NCBI RefSeq assembly: GCF_003389455.1
Contig: NZ_QUAC01000014.1
Coordinates: forward strand, 1-64,000
Length of the DNA stretch: 64,000 nt
Reading direction: 5' to 3'
Origin: Streptomyces inhibens
Lineage (GTDB): Bacteria; Actinomycetota; Actinomycetes; Streptomycetales; Streptomycetaceae
Below are positions 1 through 8,547 of the stretch, piece by piece (the stretch's first letter is position 1; every line of letters begins with the position of its first letter). The notes under the pieces were generated by a model. It saw nothing but the letters and a program-made list of their open reading frames with translations. It made no database searches and had not been told where the DNA came from. The position numbers and the translations under genes are program-made.

Positions 1-2
1 CC

Positions 3-794
3 CTGCACTACGAGGTGCGCGGCCAGGGCCCGCTCCTGCTGCTGATCCCCGGAGGGGCGGGCGACGCGGCCTCCTACGACGGCGTCGCCGACGACCTGGC
101 CGCCGAATACACGGTCGCGACCTACGACCCGCGCGGCATGTCCCGCAGCACGCTGGACGACCCTGAGGCCGAGCAGCACGTGGCCGAGCACGCCGACGAC
201 GCGTTCCGGATACTGGAACTGCTGTCGCCCGGTGAGCCTGCCCGGGTGTTCGGCGCCAGCTCGGGCGCGATCGCCGCCCTGCACCTGCTCACCGCCCACC
301 CCGAACGCGTCGAACGCGTCGTGGCGCACGAGCCGCCGATGGTGGAGGTCCTGCCGGATGCCTCCGAACATCGCGCGCTCATCGCGCGCGTGCAGGAGAC
401 GTTCCGTACCCAGGGGCTCATGCCGGCGATGGCCGTGTTCGCCGCGGGGCTGAAGAAGGACGGTGACACCACCGAACCGGAGGCCGAGCTCAAGCTTCCG
501 CCGCAAGCCGCGGCGCGGGCCGAGCGGACAATGGCCAACCTGCCGTACTTCGTCGGGCGTATCGTGCCCAGCTTCATGTCCTACGCCCCGGACATCCACC
601 GGCTGGAGGCGCTGTCGGACCGGCTCGTGCTCGCCTGCGGTCACGACTCACGCGGCGAGCTGCCCTACCGTCCGGCCGCTCTCCTGGCCGAGCGTCTCGG
701 CACGGAACTTCTGCACTTCCCCGGCGGGCACACCGGCCTGACCATGCACCCCGTCGAGTTCGGCGAACTCCTTCGGAAGGCATTCCTCGCCTAG
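3..794 (+). CDS. alpha/beta hydrolase, 5' end outside window
   Basis: The reading frame is already open at the first complete codon (Leu-His-Tyr-Glu-Val), so the true start lies upstream. The visible 263 residues have the alpha/beta-hydrolase layout: an oxyanion-loop stretch LLLIPGGAGD, the nucleophile elbow GASSG, a late acidic strand (VLACGHDSRGE) and a C-terminal GGHTG carrying the probable catalytic His. This fits small esterases and hydrolases of the Pfam alpha/beta fold group; the substrate cannot be read from sequence. The gene is followed closely by an IS5-like element inserted at a TA dinucleotide, which may cut it off from whatever lay downstream. Confidence 0.85.
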   Translation: MHYEVRGQGPLLLLIPGGAGDAASYDGVADDLAAEYTVATYDPRGMSRSTLDDPEAEQHVAEHADDAFRILELLSPGEPARVFGASSGAIAALHLLTAHPERVERVVAHEPPMVEVLPDASEHRALIARVQETFRTQGLMPAMAVFAAGLKKDGDTTEPEAELKLPPQAAARAERTMANLPYFVGRIVPSFMSYAPDIHRLEALSDRLVLACGHDSRGELPYRPAALLAERLGTELLHFPGGHTGLTMHPVEFGELLRKAFLA

Positions 795-815
795 ACCCGG
801 ATCCGACTTGCCCTA

Positions 816-1683
816 AGGGCTGTCCCGTAAATGACCTACGACGTGTCCGTTGACCTGACTGTTCCTTCGTCACCCGGCGAGGGTGAGGTTGTGCAGGCGG
901 GCGATGCCGAGCATGGCGTGGTGGACGCCGTCGCCCTTGAGACGGCAGTCGCGGAGGATCTTCCAGGTCTTCATGCGGGCGAGGGTGTGCTCGACGCGGG
1001 CTCGGACCTTGCGGTGGGAAGTGTTGTGTTCCTCTTTCCAGGCCGGCTGTTCGCTCTGGCCGGGTTCGCGGCGGTGCGGGATGACCAGGCCGGTGCCCCG
1101 GGAGCCGCCGTCCGCGATGACCGTGGTCTTGCCGATGGCGGCCTTGGCACCGGAGCGACCCCATGCCTTGCAGTCGTTGCGGTTGCCGGGCACCGGCCGG
1201 CCGATGGCCACGACGAGCCGGGTGTCGGCGTCGATGACGACCTGGTGGTTGGTGGAGTAGCGGTAGTTCTTCGACTGCTCGGCCACCTGGTGGTCGCGGG
1301 TGGGAACCAAGGTGCCGTCGGCGATCAGCACGGTGTCTTTGCGGAAACGCTTGCGTTGCTGGAGGGCGAGCGATGGCCCGAGGTGGTCGATGATGCGGTC
1401 GGCTGCGGACTTGGACACCCCGAACAGCGGCGCCAGTTGGCGCAGGGTCAGGTTCGTTGGCCAGTAGGCGGCGACCAGAAGCACGCGGTCCTCCAGCGAC
1501 AGGCTCCACGGTCGGCCCTTGCGCACCGGATCTGCACCCTCGCGCCGCAGCGCGGTGATCAGCTTGCCGAACTGACGCGGGCTCAGCCCGGTAAACGGGG
1601 CTATTCAGGACGGCTCCGAAGTCGAGATCACACCAGAACAGCAAGATCATCTCGCCCGTGACCAGCAGTTACGGGACAGCGCT
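816..1683 (-). mobile_element. IS5-like insertion sequence, 868 bp, TA-flanked
   Basis: The ends are imperfect 15-bp inverted repeats: AGGGCTGTCCCGTAA at 816-830 and its partner at 1669-1683, which reads AGCGCTGTCCCGTAA on the other strand (14 of 15 match). Each end is bordered by TA (814-815 and 1684-1685), a probable 2-bp target duplication typical of some IS5-family groups. The interior holds a single DDE transposase gene on the minus strand. A related transposase lies at 43889-44656. Confidence 0.8.
870..1631 (-). pseudogene. IS5-family DDE transposase, N-terminal nonsense mutation
   Basis: The conserved body covers a helix-turn-helix region (LTLRQLAPLFGVSKSAADRI) and the DDE core (LIADGTLVPTRD, DADTRLVV, VIADGGSRGTG, and a late RVEHTLARMKTWK). 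Alignment by eye with the 255-residue copy at 43889-44656 shows that the codon for Trp in SEPSW-IAPF is TGA here (1605-1607). The in-frame start upstream would therefore give only eight residues. Translation from the internal GTG at 1526 would yield 218 residues that lack about 35 N-terminal ones. The product is probably inactive, though a truncated protein cannot be excluded. Confidence 0.8.
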
Positions 1684-1856
1684 TAGGCCGCACCCCCTCC
1701 GCGGCCTGTCCTTCGACTACATCCGCATCAGCTACGGGTGCCGAGGCGGTGGATCACGGCGATCGCGTCCTGCGTGCGCCGGTTGACCGGAAGACGTAAC
1801 TGCATGCCCAAAGTCCGCCTCGGAGATCTTCTTCAGGGGCGGATTCTCCTCGGGGC

Positions 1857-2477
1857 CTACGATCGAATTGCGGCAGGTGCGCGCATTCGCTCAAAGGCTG
1901 GCAGGCGACCGCTTCGGTCTTCGCGGCGTGAGATCATTTCGAAGCCGATCCGTTCGTACAGGCGTCGAGCGCCTATGTTCGTTGCGGAGACGTCGAGTTC
2001 TGCGGTGTCGAGCCCGCAGGAGCGTGTGTGGTCGATCAAGTGGCGAACGATTTTGGTGCCCACACCCTGGTTGCGGTGTTCTGGGGACACGCAGATATTC
2101 GCGAGGAAGAGTCCGCCCCGATCTGGCGTGGCGAAAAGGTCGCCCACTGCGGTTGAGCGTCGGCAGACCTCGGCCAATTCCCGTAATCGGTAATGCGCGA
2201 CTACTGAGCCCAGGCTGTGGAGAGTGATCCTGTGCCAGCGGCGTCCCGGGTAGTGGGTCGCGGTGGCTACCACGGCGCCATTGGGCTCTATGGCGACCTT
2301 TTGGTTGCGCCAGCCGAACAGGCCCTCTCCTCTGAGGAAGTCGCGGCGCAGGAAGTCTTGCGCGGGCCGTCCATCGACGGAGAATACGGTGTCGATCAGT
2401 TCCCGGGATGACTCGTGAATCAGCGGCACGAGAGCATCGGCATCTGCCGGTCCGGCACGGCGGAAGTCCAGCTCCAT
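1857..2477 (-). CDS. GNAT N-acetyltransferase of the beta-lactone operon
   Basis: This 206-residue protein has the GNAT fold order. The acetyl-CoA site is visible as ANICVSPEHRNQGVGTKIV (the V-x-x-x-x-R-x-x-G-x-G/A motif A) and motif B as ELDVSATNIGARRLYERIGF. The chosen ATG overlaps the NRPS stop by one base (TGATG), so the two are probably translationally coupled. An ATG-like upstream extension is not needed. It sits at the position of lstF, the formyltransferase gene of the lipstatin operon. My inference is that it acetylates the alpha-amino group of the amino acid ester added by the NRPS, giving an N-acetyl instead of N-formyl product. A self-resistance or unrelated acetylation role remains possible. 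Confidence 0.85.
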   Translation of the reverse strand: MELDFRRAGPADADALVPLIHESSRELIDTVFSVDGRPAQDFLRRDFLRGEGLFGWRNQKVAIEPNGAVVATATHYPGRRWHRITLHSLGSVVAHYRLRELAEVCRRSTAVGDLFATPDRGGLFLANICVSPEHRNQGVGTKIVRHLIDHTRSCGLDTAELDVSATNIGARRLYERIGFEMISRREDRSGRLPAFERMRAPAAIRS

Positions 2478-5400
2478 CAGTTGTCCTCTCCCTTCGAGGT
2501 GGCACCGCGCACTACTGCGCATACTCGGTCGAATCGGGGCTGGTGAGCGATGCTCCGCAGCTCGGCCATGAGGCCGTGTTGGTGCTGTTCGCCGACCAGG
2601 TGGGTTACGCCGGCGAACATCGCCAGCAGGGACAGGGAGTCGCCTCCCATGAGGTAGAAGTCCGCCGTCTCATCGATTCGGGCTGCGTCCAGTGGGAGTA
2701 CCTCGCTCCAGATACGTGCTATCTGCCGCTCGATTTCGTCCTGTGCTTCATACAGCGGTTGCTTCCCCTCAGCGTCGCCGTGTTGGGAGAAGGGGTCGGG
2801 CAGAGCGGCCGCATCGATCTTGCCGTTCATCGTGCAGGGGAACTCAGACATTTTGATGATCGCGGTGGGCACCAGATACCGGGGGAGATGTTCGGCCAGG
2901 TGTCGGGTGAGTGCCGCTGCGGTGACGTCGGCTCGGGTGGTGACATACGCGCACAGTGCGTGGTGGGTCTGCCCCGGTGGTCGGCGGGCAACGACGAACG
3001 CGCGGGCCACCGCTGGATGCAGCTCTAGTGGGTATGCGACTTCGGCCGGCTCGATGCGGTGTCCATGGATCTTGATCTGGTCGTCGACTCGTCCGATGTA
3101 CTCCAGGACCCCCGAGGGCAGAAGGCGGGCCAGATCGCCGGTTCGATACGCGCGGGTACCGTCGGCGAGCCTGACGAAGCGTTCGCTGCTCAGCCGTGGC
3201 TGCAGCCGGTAGCCGCGGGCGAGTTGATCGCCGACGAGGTAGATCTCGCCCGTCTCTCCCGCTGGAACGAACCCGCGGTCGGCGTCGAGCAGGTGCACCT
3301 TGGTGTTGTCGACCGGGAGCCCGATGGGCACAACTGGCGATTCCGCGTCCCTGTGGGGGTCGAATTGGTGAACGACGCAGCCGATGGTGGCCTCGGTCGG
3401 GCCGTACTCGTTGATCACGGCGCATCCGGGACCGAAGAGCCGCTGGGTGCCGGCGGCCAGCGGGCCGGTGAGCTGCTCGCCTCCGACGATCAGCGTGCGG
3501 AAGCCCGATGGGTGAAGACCGAGGCGTGCGATCAGGTCCAGGTGGGTGGGTGTCAGCTTGAGCGCCGTGGCTTTGCATTCCTCCAGTGCATACCGCAGCG
3601 TCAGATGGTCGAGCGGACCGGGTACCAGCGCGACGGAGCCACCAGTGAGCAGGGGGAGGAATATCGAGGTGCCGGTGAGGTCGAAGGCGAGTGAGGTGAA
3701 CAGTGCGAAGCGGGAGGTGCGGTCCACCTGGTAGCGCCTGGTGGCCCATGCGACGTAGTTGAGCAGGTTCCGGTGCTCGACCTCGACTCCCTTCGGACGT
3801 CCGGTCGATCCCGAGGTGTAGAGGACGTAGGCCACGTCGTCGGGACGCGGTGAGGCGTCCGCGGCGGGCACTCGGCCTGGCTGCTGCGGCAGTTCGTCGA
3901 GGAGCAGTGTCCCGTAGGGGACGATCCGGTCGGCGTGGCGTTTGTGGGTCAGGCACACGGTTGCCCCGGCGTCGTGGAGTATCTGGCGTATCCGGGTGTC
4001 CGGGTAGGCCGGGTCGAGTGGCAGGTAGGCAGCACCGGACTTCAGGACGGCCCACAGGGCGGTGATGGCGTCGGCCGAGTGGTCCATGAGCAGCCCGACC
4101 ACCGAGCCGCGGCCGGCTCCGAGATCCTGCAGTTCGCAAGCGATCGTGTCGGAGCGCCGGTCGAGTTCGGCGTAGGTCAGCTCGCCCTGCGGATCAGCGA
4201 GTGCCACGGCGTCGGGGGTATGTGCGGCCTGTCTGCGGAACAGGTCGACGAGGCTTTCAGCGCTCTCCTGTGCGGCGGTCGGGCGCGCGGTGCGGTTTCC
4301 CTCCCAAAGGCGGGCTTGGCGGGGTGAGAGTGTTTCCTCGATCGCGTCGAGGAGTTCCTCGGCGTGATCAGCCGCTTGTGGGCCGTTGGGGTGGCACAGC
4401 GTGATCTCGGTGCGTCCGAGGCACTCGACGGCGACGAGGGAGAGGGGCACAAGCGGGGACTGCACGGGCAGGGAGTACACGGTGGAGGCGGTGAATTCAC
4501 CGCTGGAGAAGGATTCCAGGTCTGTCCGGCCGAGGTGGGAGATGAGCGCGGTGCACAGGTAGCGGTCCCGGCGTTCACTCGCCGCCGTTACGGTACGAAG
4601 CACGTGGCGCAGTGCGCTCAGCGGAACGCGTGAGGCCAGTTGCTGCGGACCGGACGCCAGTTCCGCGTTGGCGGCCAGGGCGTCGAGTAGCTGTCGTTGC
4701 AGCTCTTCCCATCGTGTTCCGGGCCGGGTGTCCAGGAAGATCGGCAGCGTCAGGTTCGCGGTTGAGCTGAGCTCCGGGGCGTGGCGGCGCAGGTCCACGG
4801 GGACCATGGCGCGCTGTTGGGGCAGGCCGCAGGTCTCGGTGACGGCCGAGGCCAGCTTGGCGACCAGGGCCGGGTGAGTGCCGGCGATGGTGCGTTTTCG
4901 CCAGAGGAAGCCGTGCGACTGGCTCGTCGCGGTCGGCCAGGGTGCTTTGGCCGCCAGTGTGGTGCGGATCGGGTGGGTGTGGTGTGCGGGCTGATTCAGC
5001 TCCTTCAGCAGGGTGTGGTCGGTCATGGTGGAGCGGGCGGGGTGCGGCGTCTCGCCGCGCAGCGCGCGGAAGACTTCGCCGGCCCACCGCAGGACTCCCC
5101 GGCCGTCCATCACCGCGTGGTGGGCTCGGAAGACGACTGTGCCGGGCCTGGTGCCGTCGGCTGGGTGGAGCAGGACTTCACAGGTGGGGCCCTCGGGCGG
5201 CAGGGTGTGGCGTAGGAATCCGGGTGGGTCGGTGAATCGCTGTGCGTCGAGCGTGCCGGGTTCCAGTAGGTGCACGGTGGGGGCTCGGCCGCTGTCCGTC
5301 CAGAACTTGGCCTGGTGGATCAGCCGGGAGCCGGGGCAGGCTTGTGCTGCCTCGGCGACGGCTCGCTGCAGTGTGGCGAGTGGGAGGTCTCCGTAGCCTT

Positions 5401-5512
5401 CCACGGCCAGGTGAATGACCAGCGGGGATGTGGGTGAGGTGGCGGCCAGGTACAGCCGTTCCGTGGGTGAGATCGGCCGGCGGAAATGTTCTGGTGTCAT
5501 ACCTTGTGTCAC
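2477..5512 (-). CDS. lstE: NRPS C-A-PCP module, predicted asparagine-activating (LstE-type)
   Basis: The protein has 1011 residues. A condensation-type domain spans about 10-400 with HHAVMDG at 131-137. The adenylation domain spans about 415-905: YTSGSTGRPKG at 565-575, NEYGPTE at 701-707, YRTGDL at 789-794 and Lys898 in NGKID. A carrier domain follows with the phosphopantetheine Ser959 in GGDSL; there is no thioesterase. Pocket residues aligned to GrsA read D611 L612 T615 K652 I675 G677 E702 I710 G711, nearly the known Asn code (DLTKLGEVG). In lipstatin biosynthesis LstE adds the amino acid ester to the 5-hydroxyl; here Asn would be attached. The GTG start overlaps the reductase stop by four bases (GTGA); an in-frame ATG at 5500 is an alternative. 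Confidence 0.9.
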   Translation of the reverse strand: MTQGMTPEHFRRPISPTERLYLAATSPTSPLVIHLAVEGYGDLPLATLQRAVAEAAQACPGSRLIHQAKFWTDSGRAPTVHLLEPGTLDAQRFTDPPGFLRHTLPPEGPTCEVLLHPADGTRPGTVVFRAHHAVMDGRGVLRWAGEVFRALRGETPHPARSTMTDHTLLKELNQPAHHTHPIRTTLAAKAPWPTATSQSHGFLWRKRTIAGTHPALVAKLASAVTETCGLPQQRAMVPVDLRRHAPELSSTANLTLPIFLDTRPGTRWEELQRQLLDALAANAELASGPQQLASRVPLSALRHVLRTVTAASERRDRYLCTALISHLGRTDLESFSSGEFTASTVYSLPVQSPLVPLSLVAVECLGRTEITLCHPNGPQAADHAEELLDAIEETLSPRQARLWEGNRTARPTAAQESAESLVDLFRRQAAHTPDAVALADPQGELTYAELDRRSDTIACELQDLGAGRGSVVGLLMDHSADAITALWAVLKSGAAYLPLDPAYPDTRIRQILHDAGATVCLTHKRHADRIVPYGTLLLDELPQQPGRVPAADASPRPDDVAYVLYTSGSTGRPKGVEVEHRNLLNYVAWATRRYQVDRTSRFALFTSLAFDLTGTSIFLPLLTGGSVALVPGPLDHLTLRYALEECKATALKLTPTHLDLIARLGLHPSGFRTLIVGGEQLTGPLAAGTQRLFGPGCAVINEYGPTEATIGCVVHQFDPHRDAESPVVPIGLPVDNTKVHLLDADRGFVPAGETGEIYLVGDQLARGYRLQPRLSSERFVRLADGTRAYRTGDLARLLPSGVLEYIGRVDDQIKIHGHRIEPAEVAYPLELHPAVARAFVVARRPPGQTHHALCAYVTTRADVTAAALTRHLAEHLPRYLVPTAIIKMSEFPCTMNGKIDAAALPDPFSQHGDAEGKQPLYEAQDEIERQIARIWSEVLPLDAARIDETADFYLMGGDSLSLLAMFAGVTHLVGEQHQHGLMAELRSIAHQPRFDRVCAVVRGATSKGEDN

Positions 5513-6552
5513 TTCGCCTTCTTGGTGAACCGCTCTACACCGCCGGTCGACTCGATCCAGGCCAACAGTTCCCGCAGACCGGTGTCCTGGGTCTTGTGCG
5601 GTGTGAAGCCGAAGTCACGTTCGGCCGCCCCCGTGTTGTAGGTGCTGGACCGGGTGAGCAGCGCCATCGCGTACCGGCTCAGTGGCGGGGCGGCCCGGGC
5701 CGTCAGTGGGGGGAGCCGCCATATCAGCTCCACGGCTTGTGCCAAGGCGTTGGTGAGGGGCAGCGGGACGGTGCGGGTCGGCGGGCGGAGTTCGAGGATG
5801 TCGGCCAGCGTGGCCAGGAACGCCCACAGGTCGGTCCGCTCCCGGTCGGCGATGAAGTACGCCTTGCCGCCGACCCGGTCCGGTGGCGCCGCTGCCGCCC
5901 GAAGGCATGCGGCCACCGCGTTGTCGCAGTGGCACAGCGAGACCTGCACCTGCTTGCCTCCGGAGAGGTCGGGGAGTCGGCCGTCCCTCATCTTCGCGAC
6001 CAGTTTGGGCAGGAAGCCGGAGTGGTCGCGTGGGCCCCAGACGCCGCGCGGGCGCAGTGCGCAGGTGGTGAAGGCGGGTTCGTTCGCGGCCAGGACCAGT
6101 TGTTCGGCGGCGGCCTTGGTCTGGGAGTAGTGGTTGAACCAGCGGTTGGGGTAGGGGGTGCTTTCGTCGATGTCGAGCCGGTCGCCGTCGCCCGGGCGCA
6201 TCAGGGCGCTGGGGCTGCTGATGAAGACGAAGCGGTGTGCTCCGGCCGTGCGGGCGGCTTCCAGGAGGCGGCGGGTGCCGTCGACGTTGGTGTCCCGGAA
6301 CTGGGTGTGGCTGCCGTAGTCGACCACCCGGGCGGCGCTGTGGTGCACGATGTCGATGTCCTGTGTGGCGCGGCGCAACGACTCGGCGTCGCGCAGGTCG
6401 CCGCGGACCACTTCCAGACCAGGTATGGCGCGCAGTCTTTCGTGGTTGCTGTTCTCCCGTACCAGGGCCCGAACGTGGTGGCCTTCGCGTAGGCAACCGT
6501 CCACGATATGGCCCCCGAGGAATCCGGAGGCGCCGGTCACCAGGACCTTCAT
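5509..6552 (-). CDS. lstD: OleD/LstD-like 3beta-HSD family reductase
   Basis: This 347-residue extended SDR of the 3beta-hydroxysteroid dehydrogenase family has the N-terminal NAD(P)-binding motif VTGASGFLGGH and the catalytic Y-x-x-x-K in HYSQTKAAAEQL. In olefin and lipstatin pathways the homologues OleD and LstD reduce the beta-keto group of the Claisen-condensed 2-alkyl-3-ketoacid to the beta-hydroxy acid, the substrate for beta-lactone closure. The ATG at 6552 directly precedes MKVLVTGAS and overlaps the lstC stop by four bases (ATGA); the open frame extends upstream, but those codons lie inside lstC. The gene also overlaps the NRPS start, so C, D, E and the acetyltransferase form one tightly coupled set. 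Confidence 0.9.
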   Translation of the reverse strand: MKVLVTGASGFLGGHIVDGCLREGHHVRALVRENSNHERLRAIPGLEVVRGDLRDAESLRRATQDIDIVHHSAARVVDYGSHTQFRDTNVDGTRRLLEAARTAGAHRFVFISSPSALMRPGDGDRLDIDESTPYPNRWFNHYSQTKAAAEQLVLAANEPAFTTCALRPRGVWGPRDHSGFLPKLVAKMRDGRLPDLSGGKQVQVSLCHCDNAVAACLRAAAAPPDRVGGKAYFIADRERTDLWAFLATLADILELRPPTRTVPLPLTNALAQAVELIWRLPPLTARAAPPLSRYAMALLTRSSTYNTGAAERDFGFTPHKTQDTGLRELLAWIESTGGVERFTKKAK

Positions 6553-8537
6553 GCGGCGGCCTCCTGGCGGGGTCGTGCCGGGGCAGGCTTGGGGAGTTGG
6601 CGCCACCAGGTGGCTCCGTAGAGCATGGTGAGCGCCACCGTGCCGGCGGTTTTACGGCCGGCGGCCCGGGCGCGCGGCAGGGCGTGGGGTATTTGGGCGG
6701 CGTGCACCACGATGCTCAGGAAGGCGTCGATCCACCACAGGCTCGCCGGCAGTGGCGAGTGGAACGGGTGGATCACTGCGGCTGCCAGGTAGGCCCACCC
6801 TGCCAAGGGGATCGCGCGTGGTGCCCACCGGTGGCGGCGGGGTACGCCGGTGGCGGCGAGTTGCTGCTCGGCCCAGTGGGCCAACTGCTCGCGTCCGATC
6901 TTCGCGTTGTGCCGCACGTCCACGGGGAAAGCCGGGTGGTGCAGGAAATCCCGCAGGTGCTCGGAGAGCGGCTGCGCAGCGGCCAGTTGGCGCAGTTCGG
7001 GAAGCATGGTCGCGAACTGCTGGGCGTCTATGCCCGGTTCGGTTTCGACGCACAGGACCGGCCGCTGGCTGCCTGGCTCTCCGATGCCGACCAGGGCGGT
7101 ACGGCGGATGAGCGGGTGAGCGTTGAAGACGCCCTCGCACCGTACGGTGTGCAGGTCGCCGTGGGTGGTGCGTACCCGTTGGGCCTTGCGTCCGCAGAAC
7201 CACAGTCGGCCGGTCGCGTCCAGGTAGCCCAGGTCGCCGGTGCGGTGCCACAGCCGCGGGGGGCCGTCTCCCGTGTCTTCGTGGATCTTGAAGGCGGTGT
7301 CCGCGCCCGGGGTGGCGTGGTAGTGGCGGCTGACGGACTCTCCCGCGACGACGATCTCTCCGACCTGCCCGGGAGGGGAGGGAAGCGAGGCATTCCAGCG
7401 TGGTAGCGGATCGTCGGTGACCTGGATGATCCGCACCTTGGTGCCGGGGATCGGGCGGCCGACGCAGGTGCCGTCGCCGAGCGCCGCGCGTGCCGCTGTC
7501 TCCTGCAGGATCTCGGCGGATTCGATCGAGGAGATCGGCAGTACCTCTGTGGAGCCGTATCCGACCTTGATCTCCACCTGCTCGCCCAGGGGGGTGCGCA
7601 GCGTGGTGAGGAGGTCGGGTGGCACCGGGGCGCCCCCGGAGACGAGGCAGCGCAGTGCCGGCAGGTGGGTGGGGTGCCGGGTCAGGTGCTCGCCGAGGAC
7701 CCGCAGGAGTGCGGGGGAGGCGAACATGGTGGATACCTTGAACCGTTTCAGTGCCGCCACTACAGGTGCCGGATCTGCGGCGGCCACCTTGGCGGGGGCG
7801 ACGGGTGCGAGGACCAGGGTGGAGCCGAAGACCAGGTCGAGCATGCCGTAGAGGGGCAGCGTGATGAGCGAGACCTCGTCCTGGTTGCGACTGTGGGCGG
7901 TCTTGACCTGGCGAGCCATGGCGGCGGCCATCCGGTGGGTGTACTCCACCCCCTTGGCCGGTCCGGTGCTGCCGGTGGTGAATCCGATCATCATCAGATC
8001 GTCAGGGGTCGGGCCTTCTTCCCCGGGTTGCGCTGAGGCCGGGGGCAGGCGATCCAGGGTGTGGCCGCCCCAGAACCAGCGGCGTCCCAACGTGACGCGG
8101 ATCCGGATGCGGGCGAAGGTGCGGGGGCTGAATACCCGCACGGCGTGGGCGAGGGAAGGCCCGATGAACGCCTCCGCGCCCACCGCCCGATAGCAGTGGA
8201 GCATCCTTTTGACGCCCATGCCGGGATCGACGACGACGGGGACGGCGCCGATCCTGAACAGGGCGAAGGCGAGCGCGAACAGCTCCGGGCCGGGGGGCGC
8301 CATCAACACCGTCTTGGTGCCCTTGGCGACGCCGATCGCCAGGAGGCCGGCCGCCAGGTCCTCCACCCACGATTGGAGTGCGTCGTAACTGAGTTCGCTG
8401 TAGTGGACGTCTCCCGCGGCACCGCAGCCGTCCGGGTAGATGATGGCGGTCTTGGTGGCGAGGAGACGCGCGTTGCGTTCCAAATAGTCGGCGAGAGTGC
8501 GCCCTTGGGGCACTTCATGGTCCGTTATGGACATCAT
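6549..8537 (-). CDS. lstC: OleC/LstC-like AMP-dependent beta-lactone synthetase
   Basis: An ANL-superfamily protein of 662 residues. The core shows the P-loop-like FTTGSTGPAKG, VGYGSTE, and HRTGDLGYLDATGRLWFCGRK. The N-terminal stretch PVVVDPGMGVKRMLHC is characteristic of OleC proteins. OleC adenylates 2-alkyl-3-hydroxy acids and closes the beta-lactone ring, the warhead of lipstatin-like esterase inhibitors. Unusually, about 90 residues (574-662) extend beyond the catalytic domain and contain two or three hydrophobic stretches (LAGWAYLAAAV, LWWIDAFLSIVV, VALTMLYGATWW), suggesting membrane association. Start is ATG-ATG, 10 bases after the lstB stop. Confidence 0.88.
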   Translation of the reverse strand: MMSITDHEVPQGRTLADYLERNARLLATKTAIIYPDGCGAAGDVHYSELSYDALQSWVEDLAAGLLAIGVAKGTKTVLMAPPGPELFALAFALFRIGAVPVVVDPGMGVKRMLHCYRAVGAEAFIGPSLAHAVRVFSPRTFARIRIRVTLGRRWFWGGHTLDRLPPASAQPGEEGPTPDDLMMIGFTTGSTGPAKGVEYTHRMAAAMARQVKTAHSRNQDEVSLITLPLYGMLDLVFGSTLVLAPVAPAKVAAADPAPVVAALKRFKVSTMFASPALLRVLGEHLTRHPTHLPALRCLVSGGAPVPPDLLTTLRTPLGEQVEIKVGYGSTEVLPISSIESAEILQETAARAALGDGTCVGRPIPGTKVRIIQVTDDPLPRWNASLPSPPGQVGEIVVAGESVSRHYHATPGADTAFKIHEDTGDGPPRLWHRTGDLGYLDATGRLWFCGRKAQRVRTTHGDLHTVRCEGVFNAHPLIRRTALVGIGEPGSQRPVLCVETEPGIDAQQFATMLPELRQLAAAQPLSEHLRDFLHHPAFPVDVRHNAKIGREQLAHWAEQQLAATGVPRRHRWAPRAIPLAGWAYLAAAVIHPFHSPLPASLWWIDAFLSIVVHAAQIPHALPRARAAGRKTAGTVALTMLYGATWWRQLPKPAPARPRQEAAA

Positions 8538-8547
8538 GGCGGCTCGG

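Noticed and set aside
574-1661. Long open frames on both strands overlapping the IS element (574-1650 minus, 831-1661 plus)
   Set aside because: They run antisense or out of frame to the transposase and have Arg/Pro- or Gly/Val-rich shadow composition with no motifs.
5428-7406. Long plus-strand open frames opposite the lst operon
   Set aside because: They mirror the third-position GC bias of lstC and lstD and lack domains or ribosome sites.
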